Source of the DNA: a virus
Strand: one strand, 5' to 3'
DNA length: 64,000 bases
IMG/VR virus record: IMGVR_UViG_3300009506_000008
Coordinates: 1-64,000 of that record
Shown: in pieces, positions 1 to 6,635 of the stretch
Numbering within the stretch: the stretch's first letter is position 1
Layout of the letters: the number at the start of each line of letters is the position of its first letter
Translations under genes and position numbers: made by a program
The notes under the pieces: generated by a model
Told to the model about the DNA's origin: nothing
The model's database searches: none
The model's input: the letters and a program-made list of their open reading frames with translations, nothing else

Positions 1-2
1 TT

Positions 3-482
3 GAAACTTACCCGATCCCGGCTTTCAGATCTACACCTGGACTGAAGAGAAGGTATGCAGGTCAATACTGGTGGCCTTTCTCGATTCCTGTCGATGGAGC
101 TGGCGAGGTGACAGTCTCCTTCGATATGTTTGGTTCGGAGACCATGCCTCCCACCGGGCCAACCTGCGTGTTCGGATACGCGGCTGGAGCGGGAGTTTAT
201 CAACGACAGCTGGCATCGAATGTCAGTATAGCCTACGGGGAAGCTCATTCGTTCAGCATAACGATGGAGCCTACCAAAGCGGGGATCATCTTCTTGATGG
301 TAGGGACACCAGATTTCCACGTCATAGACAATCTGGAAGTCACCGGGGACTGTCTGCCTAGTTTGGTAGCAAACTTTGATTCCCTTCGATATCAGTTTGA
401 ACCGTTCCCCGAGCTATCGGACACCAGCCCAACAGGTAGTAGCAGCACGGGCCCAGGTATCGTCTACGGATTCTCGTACTAG
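3..482 (+). CDS. structural/tail-associated protein, 3' part
   Basis: The reading frame is open from the left edge (first full codon at base 3) to TAG at 480-482, so the gene starts outside the window. The visible 159 residues are rich in Gly, Ser, Thr and aromatic residues, have no hydrophobic segment, and end in a short Ser/Gly/Pro-rich tail. That composition suits a beta-rich virion protein. It lies just before another structural-looking gene on the same strand. I do not recognise a family; the structural role is inferred from context. Confidence 0.6.
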   Translation, partial: ETYPIPAFRSTPGLKRRYAGQYWWPFSIPVDGAGEVTVSFDMFGSETMPPTGPTCVFGYAAGAGVYQRQLASNVSIAYGEAHSFSITMEPTKAGIIFLMVGTPDFHVIDNLEVTGDCLPSLVANFDSLRYQFEPFPELSDTSPTGSSSTGPGIVYGFSY

Positions 483-494
483 GAGGTAATCCAT

Positions 495-1652
495 ATGTCG
501 TTCAGCGCACTACTTGAACTCGTTGAAGACGGTACCAATACGGTCACAGTTCAGAACTGGGAACCGGAGGATGCCGACTTCCGCAAGTTCCTCAACTTCA
601 TCACAGGGTTCTGGAACGTCGCAGAGAGCACCCAGACGAAGCAGTTAGTGAACACACCAGAGGCTGGCGACAGTTACAGTACCATCGTAGACGTTTCAGC
701 TGCGGTGTCTGGAGAGACTGCCCTTCGATTGATATACCGCGATTCTGGAGGGCAGTGTATCGGTACGGAGTACGTCAGGGTCGATGATGCGGGCGATCTG
801 TTCCCTGTCGATGCAGAGACGCTAGCGGGAGTTGAAGCGTTGACAGAGCAGTCTGCCAACTTTACAGAGAATGAAAAGGCAGAGCTCATCGACATCCTCG
901 GGATTACCGGAACGGGAACGCCTGAGAATCCTCGGGCCGGATTCTTCGATGCCATGACAGAGGAAGATACCGACGGGAATCTCATGTTCACGTCGAAGGC
1001 GTTGGAGAAGACATACAGAATCCCAGCAGAGTTGGACGTCGTCCAGAGTATTGCTGACGATGCGCAGGTCACCGTTCTCTACCGGATCACGAAGACGTTG
1101 GCCTATGTACCAGACGAAGCTGACAACATCGTTGCCACCAACATCTACAGGACACTTGACCCGACCGACGATCCGTCCACATGGGAGCTTCATCGAACGG
1201 TTGCTTATACACAGGGCGACGAAGAGGTGGTGTTTGACACGCAGTACACGGGCTTCTTCAAGATGGCCTTCGTGGATGGCGAGGGCGAGGTCGGTCAGAT
1301 GTCCGAGACGTTCAGTGTGCATACGGCACTGGCTGATGTGGACTTGAAGTTCAAGCTGGAGAAGGATAGCAAAACCTGGATCGTAGGGGACCAGAGATAC
1401 CTAACCATCGAGGCAATCGACCGCGAGGATACTATCACGACACTTCCAGCGGCTCGGATGTCTGTAATGGCCCCGGATGGAACATACGTCGTCAACGATG
1501 TCCTTGCCCTTGTGGATGGAATGTACGTCAAGCACATGCTCGTGACGGACAGCCTTACTCCTGGTACATACAAGTGCCGTTGCAAGGTGTTGACGAACTT
1601 CGAGGTGATCCAGAGCACCTGGTTTGAATTTGCACTGAGCGCGGCAGCGTAA
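495..1652 (+). CDS. phage structural protein, unrecognised family
   Basis: 385 residues with ATG preceded by a perfect AGGAGGT (481-487). The protein has no membrane segment. The N-terminal half is acidic and mixed; the C-terminal 120 residues read like an Ig-like or beta-sandwich domain of alternating hydrophobics (SVMAPDGTYVVND and following). It sits in the late + strand block with virion and lysis genes, so a tail or baseplate accessory role is the best guess. The family is not identified. Confidence 0.65.
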   Translation: MSFSALLELVEDGTNTVTVQNWEPEDADFRKFLNFITGFWNVAESTQTKQLVNTPEAGDSYSTIVDVSAAVSGETALRLIYRDSGGQCIGTEYVRVDDAGDLFPVDAETLAGVEALTEQSANFTENEKAELIDILGITGTGTPENPRAGFFDAMTEEDTDGNLMFTSKALEKTYRIPAELDVVQSIADDAQVTVLYRITKTLAYVPDEADNIVATNIYRTLDPTDDPSTWELHRTVAYTQGDEEVVFDTQYTGFFKMAFVDGEGEVGQMSETFSVHTALADVDLKFKLEKDSKTWIVGDQRYLTIEAIDREDTITTLPAARMSVMAPDGTYVVNDVLALVDGMYVKHMLVTDSLTPGTYKCRCKVLTNFEVIQSTWFEFALSAAA

Positions 1653-1663
1653 GGAGAACGACA

Positions 1664-1816
1664 ATGGCGAACCCCGCAGGAATGATCACGGCAGCGGACA
1701 TCAAGAAGTACCGTTGTGTGAACTGTGGAGAACAGTTCAACAGTCAGCGTCCGCTGAGGGAGATTCGGTGTCCCGCTTGCAAGCGACGGGAGATTGAGCC
1801 GAAAGGAACGAACTGA
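1664..1816 (+). CDS. small zinc-ribbon protein
   Basis: 50 codons, ATG preceded by AAGGAGAACGAC. The protein has two CxxC pairs (CVNCGE and CPACKR) separated by 16 residues, a typical zinc-ribbon knuckle of the rubredoxin type. The stop TGA overlaps the next ATG (TGATG), indicating translational coupling. The partner and function are unknown. Its position between a structural gene and the lysis cassette gives no clear role. Confidence 0.7.
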   Translation: MANPAGMITAADIKKYRCVNCGEQFNSQRPLREIRCPACKRREIEPKGTN

Positions 1817-2145
1817 TGGGAACCGTTCATCAATTCAAGGGGAAGAAGAACCCCAAGAAACGCCCTATCCAAACGTGTACTCGAAAGGGGTGCGGGGAGA
1901 AGGCGAGATGGAGAGCCGCGTTGGTTCTCCATCCTTTTGTAATCTACATGGATCAGAGGGCTGTCAGGTTTGCCGTACGATCTGTGGTGTGTGACAAGTG
2001 CCGAGAAGAGATCGGCAATGACTGGACCAAACACATTGCGGTGGACTTGGAGTTCATCCGCATGAGACAAGTCGCAGGGATGCGCGGATTCTCACCCATG
2101 GACCCGAATAGAACAGAGGTGGAGTACACACTACACGGTTCATAG
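1816..2145 (+). CDS. hypothetical protein with Cys pairs
   Basis: 109 residues, coupled to the preceding zinc-ribbon gene by a 1-base overlap. The first 25 residues are strongly basic (KGKKNPKKRP). Four cysteines are arranged as CTRKGC and, about 40 residues later, CDKC, which could bind one zinc. The rest is a mixed alpha/beta sequence. No family is recognised. Confidence 0.6.
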   Translation: MGTVHQFKGKKNPKKRPIQTCTRKGCGEKARWRAALVLHPFVIYMDQRAVRFAVRSVVCDKCREEIGNDWTKHIAVDLEFIRMRQVAGMRGFSPMDPNRTEVEYTLHGS

Positions 2146-2214
2146 GGATACCCTATTATGGCCGCCGGACAGGAAGATCAAATAGGAACCAAACCTCAGG
2201 GAGGAGAGAAAATC

Positions 2215-2931
2215 GTGAGTGGCGACGTTCTTATTGGCGGGACGCCGTTTGTGAAGTCTGGGGATTGTGCTGACCCCGAGATCCGAGATAATCATGCCAG
2301 AGCTTTGGTCACCGCACTGGAGTTGGGATCGAAGTCCACCCAGATGCTTGCCAGGCTAGATGAAAACATGCGGCAACATCAGGATCAAGTATGTCGCAAG
2401 TTGGAAGATATACGGATAGATCTCAAGGACGTCACGCAACGGTTGATAAAAGGAGACCAGCAGCTGGCTCTAATGGCTAGAGACGTTGAGGAATCCAAGA
2501 AGGATATCAATGGACTAGGAACCAAAGTTCGCGACCATGTGGAAAATCACGCAGACTGTACTACAGTCGAAAACAACTTCAAGAAGCTGGAAAAGCATTT
2601 AGATTGGCATGAGCATCAGCGAGAGCTGGCAGAAGAGCGCAGACATCAACTATTCAGGGACATCAGAACGCCCGTGTTCCGATGGGTGTTGGTGGGATCG
2701 CTAGGACTGGCGGTGCTCGGGGCCATGATTTCGACGGGGATGATGATTATCAAAGTAGTACCTGTATTGAATATGTTGGAACATATTGCGGAGTATAGTG
2801 TTGCCCCAGTAGCCCCGGAGGTAAAAATTGGCAAAGTCCCAAAAAACACCCATCACGGCTTTCAGGGAGGCACTACACAAGACAGCGAATCAAGCCCAAG
2901 TAATGGTAGCGATAGCGGAACAACTCCCTAA
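2215..2931 (+). CDS. coiled-coil protein with one membrane segment (XhlA-like architecture)
   Basis: The ORF is open from ATG 2158, but GTG 2215 is the better start because GGAGGAGAG lies 6 bases before it. The 238-residue product has long heptad-rich helices with many Glu/Lys/Arg, then a hydrophobic span (WVLVGSLGLAVLGAMIS) near residue 155-180, then a Ser/Gly/Thr-rich tail. One TM behind a coiled coil resembles phage hemolysin XhlA-type and some spanin-like lysis accessory proteins. It precedes the DUF5675 and holin genes. The last 104 bases overlap the next gene in another frame. Confidence 0.55.
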   Translation: MSGDVLIGGTPFVKSGDCADPEIRDNHARALVTALELGSKSTQMLARLDENMRQHQDQVCRKLEDIRIDLKDVTQRLIKGDQQLALMARDVEESKKDINGLGTKVRDHVENHADCTTVENNFKKLEKHLDWHEHQRELAEERRHQLFRDIRTPVFRWVLVGSLGLAVLGAMISTGMMIIKVVPVLNMLEHIAEYSVAPVAPEVKIGKVPKNTHHGFQGGTTQDSESSPSNGSDSGTTP

Positions 2932-3181
2932 GCCTATCAGCGTTGTGTCTGGAGCTTTAGTGGATGTGCTAGTGAACACGATGAAACAACTACACTTCGT
3001 GACCTCTAACTTGGATGTTGAACTTCAGATCGAGGGTCTGTTGGACAACATCAGGGACAGTCAATATCATGAGGTACTCAATGGCATCGAAGGGAGATTA
3101 GCCAACGGAGTGGAATCAGATGACGTGTCGCTACCATTTGATCTCGACAGCATTGGACGCGATAATTCGGGAGGAGCCTGA
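2828..3181 (+). CDS. hypothetical protein, overlaps the upstream gene
   Basis: 117 residues from TTG at 2828, chosen because GGAGGT (2817-2822) lies just upstream. The N-terminal 104 bases overlap the 3' end of the coiled-coil membrane gene. The protein looks helical and soluble (KTANQAQVMVAIAEQ) with an acidic C-terminus. It lies between lysis-type genes and its function is unknown. Confidence 0.5.
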   Translation: MAKSQKTPITAFREALHKTANQAQVMVAIAEQLPKPISVVSGALVDVLVNTMKQLHFVTSNLDVELQIEGLLDNIRDSQYHEVLNGIEGRLANGVESDDVSLPFDLDSIGRDNSGGA

Positions 3182-3191
3182 GATAGACGAA

Positions 3192-3326
3192 GTGACAGTG
3201 GAGAGAGCCGGTAGAGGCTTGAAGTCGATGTTGTGCGTTTGCTTTGAAATATGTGAACGACCTTTCTTCAGATCGAGCGAGAGTGGCTATGACGGAGTTT
3301 GCTCTGACGAGACTAAGGAAGAGTAA
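3192..3326 (+). CDS. possible small Cys-rich protein
   Basis: An open frame with a GTG at 3192 encodes about 44 residues with four cysteines (CVCFEIC and a later Cys) and ends inside the next gene. A GGAGGAG at 3170-3176 is rather far upstream. It would fill the 107-base gap between the flanking genes. The coding signal is weak and it may be spurious. Confidence 0.25.
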   Translation: MTVERAGRGLKSMLCVCFEICERPFFRSSESGYDGVCSDETKEE

Positions 3327-3708
3327 CCACGGAACCTTCGGGGTGTTCGCGGGTCCGGGGTTCTGGTGTTTCTCCTTAGAGTTACCATGGAGGGACAACG
3401 AATGCAATTACTCATGTATACCACCAGGCTCATACGACGTGTCGTGTTCCTGGTCTAATGCTTTCAAGCGAAGACTTTACCTGGTGGAAGGTGTGCCTGA
3501 TCGTAGTGGGGTTCGCATTCATCCAGGTAATTGGGCTGGGGATACTCGATTGGGTTTGCGGACGCATAGCCTTGGCTGTATCTTACTTGGTACGAAGGTT
3601 GGAGAATTCAAAGGACAAAAGGCACTAATCTTGAGTGAGCCCAAGGTTAGCTTGCTTCAACGTACCCTACGAGAGCAGCCATTTCGGTTGCACATCATCG
3701 ACTTCTAA
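3289..3708 (+). CDS. DUF5675 family protein (lysis-region)
   Basis: 139 residues. The frame opens at TTG 3244, but ATG 3289 matches the usual start of this family. The sequence shows the DUF5675 pattern: a tested-hydrophobic start, TFGVF...FSLELPWRDNE, then SCIPPGSYDV, a VPDRSGVRIHPGNW block and LGCILLG. This family is common beside phage holins and is suspected of acting on the cell wall, but no reaction is established. It is followed directly by a holin-type gene, so it could be the lysin of this phage. The family call is firm; the function is not. Confidence 0.75.
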   Translation: MTEFALTRLRKSNHGTFGVFAGPGFWCFSLELPWRDNECNYSCIPPGSYDVSCSWSNAFKRRLYLVEGVPDRSGVRIHPGNWAGDTRLGLRTHSLGCILLGTKVGEFKGQKALILSEPKVSLLQRTLREQPFRLHIIDF

Positions 3709-3719
3709 GGAGGAAAGTT

Positions 3720-4334
3720 ATGATCGGTCTAATCACGAGTCTGCTAGGAGGGAGTATCACGGGGATCTTGGGCAACGTTCTGAACGGCGTTTTCGACTTC
3801 TTCAAGGAGAAGCGCCGGATGGAGAACGAGATCGCGCTCAAGAGAATGGACATCGAGATGCTCCAAGCCGAGACGGCAGCGGCTATCAAGCGGGAGCAAG
3901 TGGTCCAGGAGGGACAGATTCTTCAAGCGGAGATTGTAGCGGCTGGAGAGGCTCGGGTACAGGCGTTCCAGTACGACAAGCGCACCTTTAGCGAAGGGCT
4001 AATCGAGTCTTGGGAGCCGACCAATTTCTTCACCAAAGCGATGCGGGGCTTCCTCATCTTCCTTCTCGTTACCGTCGATCTCATGCGTGGGTACACACGT
4101 CCGGTGGTTACTTGGTTCTCTTGCGGAGTGACGGCATACTTCAGCTTGTACATCTTCAAACTCTGGGATTCTCGGGGAGGGTTCGAGCTACTGGAGACGA
4201 ATCAGGTTTACTCTCTCATTGAATACATCGTTTACTTCACGTTCTACATCACGAGCATGGTCCTGTCGTTCTGGTTCTGTGAACGGAACAGAGTTAAACC
4301 GCCGGAACGTCCAGCCATTAGAACCGAGGGGTAA
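3720..4334 (+). CDS. 3TM-type holin (GTA_holin_3TM-like)
   Basis: 204 residues, ATG after TAAGGAGGAAAGTT. An amphipathic, Glu/Lys-rich helical N-terminal half (about residues 25-80) is followed by three hydrophobic spans: FLIFLLVTVDL near 115, VTWFSCGVTAYFSLYIF near 130, and YIVYFTFYITSMVLSFWF near 175. A cytoplasmic coiled helix followed by 2-3 TMs is the layout of the 3TM phage holins found in Proteobacterial phages and gene transfer agents. It would permeabilise the inner membrane at lysis. Neighbouring genes support a lysis cassette. Confidence 0.75.
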   Translation: MIGLITSLLGGSITGILGNVLNGVFDFFKEKRRMENEIALKRMDIEMLQAETAAAIKREQVVQEGQILQAEIVAAGEARVQAFQYDKRTFSEGLIESWEPTNFFTKAMRGFLIFLLVTVDLMRGYTRPVVTWFSCGVTAYFSLYIFKLWDSRGGFELLETNQVYSLIEYIVYFTFYITSMVLSFWFCERNRVKPPERPAIRTEG

Positions 4335-4340
4335 TGAACA

Positions 4341-4562
4341 ATGGCCGCCGCCAAGAAGACCTCGAAACCCCGCAGGAAACCGAGGGCCAAAAAAGCACAG
4401 ATCACCGCTCCAGTGACCAAGAGCGGTTCGGAGAAGACGATCACCGTACGCAAGATTTCCAACGGGTACGTTATCAGGGAAGAGACGTACGACAAGAAGG
4501 GGACGTTCAACATCAAGGAGACGTTCACCAAGACGGCTCCAGAACTCAAGATCAACGTCTGA
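4341..4562 (+). CDS. small basic hypothetical protein
   Basis: 73 residues with a strongly basic, Lys/Arg/Pro/Ala-rich start (KKTSKPRRKPRAKKAQ) and a beta-rich second half (EKTITVRKISNGYVIREETY). A second ATG in another frame lies 7 bases upstream (4334); this frame has the phage-like composition. It could be a nucleic-acid or virion-associated protein. No family is recognised. Confidence 0.6.
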   Translation: MAAAKKTSKPRRKPRAKKAQITAPVTKSGSEKTITVRKISNGYVIREETYDKKGTFNIKETFTKTAPELKINV

Positions 4563-4603
4563 ACCTGCCCGACATTCTGCGCCCTGAAATTGCTCGTTGC
4601 TGT

Positions 4604-4807
4604 ATGTGCGGTTGGTCCGGTGTTGAGTTCTGGCACAGTTACTGTCACACAGAATCCGTTCACTTGCGGTGCATGGAACGCTTCCTGAAGACGATGTTGC
4701 GCCGAGGGCCAGATCGTAGGAAGAATCAAAGGGCTTACAGGGGAGTTGATAGAAGGCGGGGGGAGAGAAGAGGGGACGATGCCGTTGATGCGCTGCCAGA
4801 GGAATAA
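4604..4807 (+). CDS. possible small Cys/His protein
   Basis: The frame from 4334 becomes protein-like only after the preceding gene ends. It encodes RCCMCGWSGVEFWHSYC and further His/Cys residues, then a very basic Arg-rich tail. ATG 4604 is the first ATG there, but no ribosome binding site is evident and a longer product cannot be excluded. The Cys/His spacing would suit a treble-clef zinc finger. Confidence 0.35.
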   Translation: MCGWSGVEFWHSYCHTESVHLRCMERFLKTMLRRGPDRRKNQRAYRGVDRRRGERRGDDAVDALPEE

Positions 4808-4922
4808 GAAACCGGGTTGGAAGTGGGGAAAGAACGGTAAGTGATACACCGGCAAGAGCGCCCGTGCTAAGGCGCTGAGACAAAAGAAAGCCATCCTAAG
4901 CACCGGATGGCGCGAAAAGTAG
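4779..4922 (+). CDS. short conserved phage protein with an in-frame TGA at the family Cys
   Basis: ATG 4779 follows GAAGAGGGGACG. Codons 1-21 read MPLMRCQRNKKPGWKWGKNGK, codon 22 is TGA (4842-4844), and the same frame continues with YTGKSARAKALRQKKAI up to TAG 4920-4922. I recall a widespread family of about 45-55-residue phage proteins with the pattern PGxKWGxxGKCYT...ARAKA..QGRAI; there the TGA position is Cys. Either this is a nonsense mutation leaving a 21-residue peptide, or the TGA is read through (for example as selenocysteine). Many other genes here end in TGA, so the phage does not use a globally altered code. Confidence 0.6.
4857..4876 (+). promoter_or_regulatory. hairpin 12 nt after the TGA (SECIS-like candidate)
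   Basis: AGCGCC (4857-4862) pairs perfectly with GGCGCT (4871-4876) around the loop CGTGCTAA. The stem begins 12 bases after the in-frame TGA, and a G is the second loop base, about 20 bases after the TGA. This fits the loose bacterial SECIS description as I recall it. It also lies in a stretch coding SARAKAL, so the pairing may be a by-product of the coding sequence. Confidence 0.3.
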
Positions 4923-4959
4923 CCTGTGGGGTGGGGAGGTGGCGACCTCTCTACCTTTT

Positions 4960-4996
4960 GGCGGCTGTGGGGTCCCTCCTTTCCCCCACAGCCGCC
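4960..4996. terminator. bidirectional rho-independent terminator
   Basis: GGCGGCTGTGGGG (4960-4972) pairs with CCCCACAGCCGCC (4984-4996), followed by TTTTT on the + strand and preceded by AAAAGG when read on the - strand. It separates the rightward lysis block from the leftward replication block, as expected for a two-way terminator between convergent operons. A second small inverted repeat (GGAGGT...ACCTCT) lies at about 4935-4950. Confidence 0.85.
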
Positions 4997-4999
4997 TTT

Positions 5000-5194
5000 T
5001 TAGTCAAACGATGTGAGGAGGCTAGACACCTCCCAAATCTTCTCCAACAGGTAAGCTACGGCTAATGAGTAGGCTTCTTTTTCATCGGAGGCTCTCACCG
5101 GGATCTGTCCGTAGTCGCTGCTGGTTTCCCAAGTCACACAATATGAACCCTTTTCTACCTCCATCACACCGATTTTGACATTACCTGGACTCAT
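5000..5194 (-). CDS. hypothetical protein
   Basis: 64 residues, ATG after AAAGGATCTGTA and overlapping the upstream stop (TAATG). It looks like a small alpha/beta protein (SYCVTWETSSDYGQIPVRA), last in the long leftward operon. The family is unknown. Confidence 0.55.
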   Translation of the reverse strand: MSPGNVKIGVMEVEKGSYCVTWETSSDYGQIPVRASDEKEAYSLAVAYLLEKIWEVSSLLTSFD

Positions 5195-5403
5195 TACAGA
5201 TCCTTTTCAATAGCAAGCCAATCAGGAATTTCGACCTCGATGATCTCTCCTTTGGCACAGTCTTCGTCGTAGTCGATTTGACTCTTCGGCAGCCAGATCA
5301 AATCGTCATCGTCGTCTTCCTCCGTTGTCCTTTTCACTGCAATGGCCTTTTCCGTGTCTCGGATGTACACCAACTCGTATGTGTCGGAATCAATCCTTGC
5401 CAT
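5194..5403 (-). CDS. acidic hypothetical protein
   Basis: 69 residues starting MARIDSDTYE after AAAGGAGTAACGGAA. It has an acidic run of five Asp (EEDDDDDLIW) and is acidic overall. No family is recognised. The gene overlaps both neighbours. Confidence 0.6.
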   Translation of the reverse strand: MARIDSDTYELVYIRDTEKAIAVKRTTEEDDDDDLIWLPKSQIDYDEDCAKGEIIEVEIPDWLAIEKDL

Positions 5404-5605
5404 TTCCGTTACTCCTTTTCTGGGTTGTTCCTCCTAGCATGGGGACTGCTTCCTCATTGAGTGTTTTCCAAGCATCGATCAGTATGTGTCGGATCTCCTT
5501 GAGGGGTGCTTGCTCCCCGCTCAATTCCAGGTGCATTATGGCGTACTTGATATTCGTCATTGCCTTATGCACGTTCCTCAACTTAGTACCGTCACGAGGG
5601 CGCAA
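5390..5605 (-). CDS. small helical hypothetical protein
   Basis: 71 residues if TTG 5605 is used (AGGAG about 9 bases upstream); an internal ATG at about 5560 is an alternative. It reads as an all-helical protein with a Lys/Asn/Gly-rich tail. It overlaps the Rad50 C-half gene by 14 bases, so it is probably co-translated with the recombination genes. Confidence 0.5.
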   Translation of the reverse strand: MRPRDGTKLRNVHKAMTNIKYAIMHLELSGEQAPLKEIRHILIDAWKTLNEEAVPMLGGTTQKRSNGNGKD

Positions 5606-6203
5606 CGATACTTACTCCTTTCTTTTGAGAGACAAGGAACGTTTTGTCAGCAGCATCGGTGAGTTCCTCCGAGTGTGTAATCATAATGATCTGAAGACCC
5701 AGTTTGTCGCTCAATCCCTTCAAAAGTTCGGATGCCTTGGGTAGCAGATCGGTGCTCAAGAAACGGAAGGGCTCGTCAAGGATCAACGTGTTTCGGGTTT
5801 TCGGGGACTGAAGTCGCCAGAGAGCTATCCGCAAGGCAAACGCCGCAACGTCTACAGCCCCTCCCCCCGAGGCAGTAAGGGGATGAATACGCTCGTCATC
5901 CCGGCAAAACCAGATGTCAGCTTCTGTCTTGTTCCGTCGTTCTACGAAGTCGAGTTGGAACGTGTAGGGATCGCTGAATATGCTTTCCAGCGCGAGAGTA
6001 ACCGTTTCGCTGATGTGGAATTCCAGTTCTTTCTGGGTAAGTTGGGCGACTCGTTGGAGGATTGTTTGAGCTAGTTGCGTGTTGTCCAATCTCTTCTCGG
6101 CTTCCTTGAGGGAGACTCGCAGTTGTTTCTGGCGCTTGAGCAACTCGTCTCTGGCTCCCTTCCGTTGTTCTATCGCTTGCCGGAGCCCATACACGGTTTT
6201 CAT
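5592..6203 (-). CDS. Rad50/SbcC-type ATPase, C-terminal half (split gene)
   Basis: 203 residues. A short coiled-coil (residues 5-60) leads into the C-terminal lobe of an SMC/Rad50 ABC ATPase: signature ASGGG at 111-115, Walker B LILDEPF at 140-146 and H-loop ITHSEE at 175-180. It lacks the Walker A lobe, which is encoded 1.7 kb upstream in the operon by 7899-8948. With the SbcD/Mre11-like nuclease between them, the two halves would form a double-strand-break end-processing complex of the T4 gp46/gp47 or SbcCD type. Family assignment is sure; assembly of the split ATPase is inferred. Confidence 0.88.
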   Translation of the reverse strand: MKTVYGLRQAIEQRKGARDELLKRQKQLRVSLKEAEKRLDNTQLAQTILQRVAQLTQKELEFHISETVTLALESIFSDPYTFQLDFVERRNKTEADIWFCRDDERIHPLTASGGGAVDVAAFALRIALWRLQSPKTRNTLILDEPFRFLSTDLLPKASELLKGLSDKLGLQIIMITHSEELTDAADKTFLVSQKKGVSIVAPS

Positions 6204-6385
6204 TTGGTTCCCTTTCCGTTCCTAAGCCTTTCGAGGTTCTCACAAGTGTAGCAGAACGAAGCGCGGAGCCTAGCCACAGCCTTGATCCTGTTCTCCTTGC
6301 TACCCCGAATCAAGATTCTGACAGCACACCCGCACGATCGAACGATGAGATACTTACGACCTCCAGGAAGATCCGAGTGGTCCAC
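6200..6385 (-). CDS. small basic hypothetical protein
   Basis: 61 residues from GTG 6385, which overlaps the stop of the preceding gene. It is basic and contains several Cys (SCGC and FCYTCENL), possibly a zinc site. It lies between a coiled-coil gene and the Rad50 C-half, so a role in the same complex is possible but unproven. Confidence 0.5.
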   Translation of the reverse strand: MDHSDLPGGRKYLIVRSCGCAVRILIRGSKENRIKAVARLRASFCYTCENLERLRNGKGTK

Positions 6386-6624
6386 TACTCAGCCAGGCGT
6401 TCTTCCAGTGCTTCTAGGCCGTCTTCCAACTCCGAGCGTAGGTCTTCACCCTGCTCAGTTAATTCCTTGAGTACCTTGCGGGCCTGCTTGACTGTCGTGC
6501 AATCGAACTCTTCCTTCAATCGGGTCATGAGTTCCTGGAGGCGTCCTTCGTACTGTGCTTTCTTGGTACGGGCTGTTTCCATTTCCTCCTTCAGACTTAG
6601 CAATCTTTCGGCTACCGAGGCCAT
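6385..6624 (-). CDS. short coiled-coil protein in the Rad50/Mre11 operon
   Basis: 79 residues from ATG 6624, chosen because AGAGGAC lies 5 bases upstream; the frame is open to 6654. Almost the whole protein is charged heptad repeats (Leu/Glu/Lys/Arg-rich), with one Cys in EEFDCTTVKQARKVLKE. It lies between the nuclease and the Rad50 C-half. It may provide coiled-coil mass missing from the short C-half, or be an independent accessory subunit. Confidence 0.7.
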   Translation of the reverse strand: MASVAERLLSLKEEMETARTKKAQYEGRLQELMTRLKEEFDCTTVKQARKVLKELTEQGEDLRSELEDGLEALEERLAE

Positions 6625-6635
6625 GTCGAGTCCTC

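Noticed and set aside
4779-4922. Mycoplasma-type code (TGA = Trp) for the whole phage
   Set aside because: Many genes here end properly in TGA, often overlapping the next ATG, and genes contain TGG for Trp throughout.
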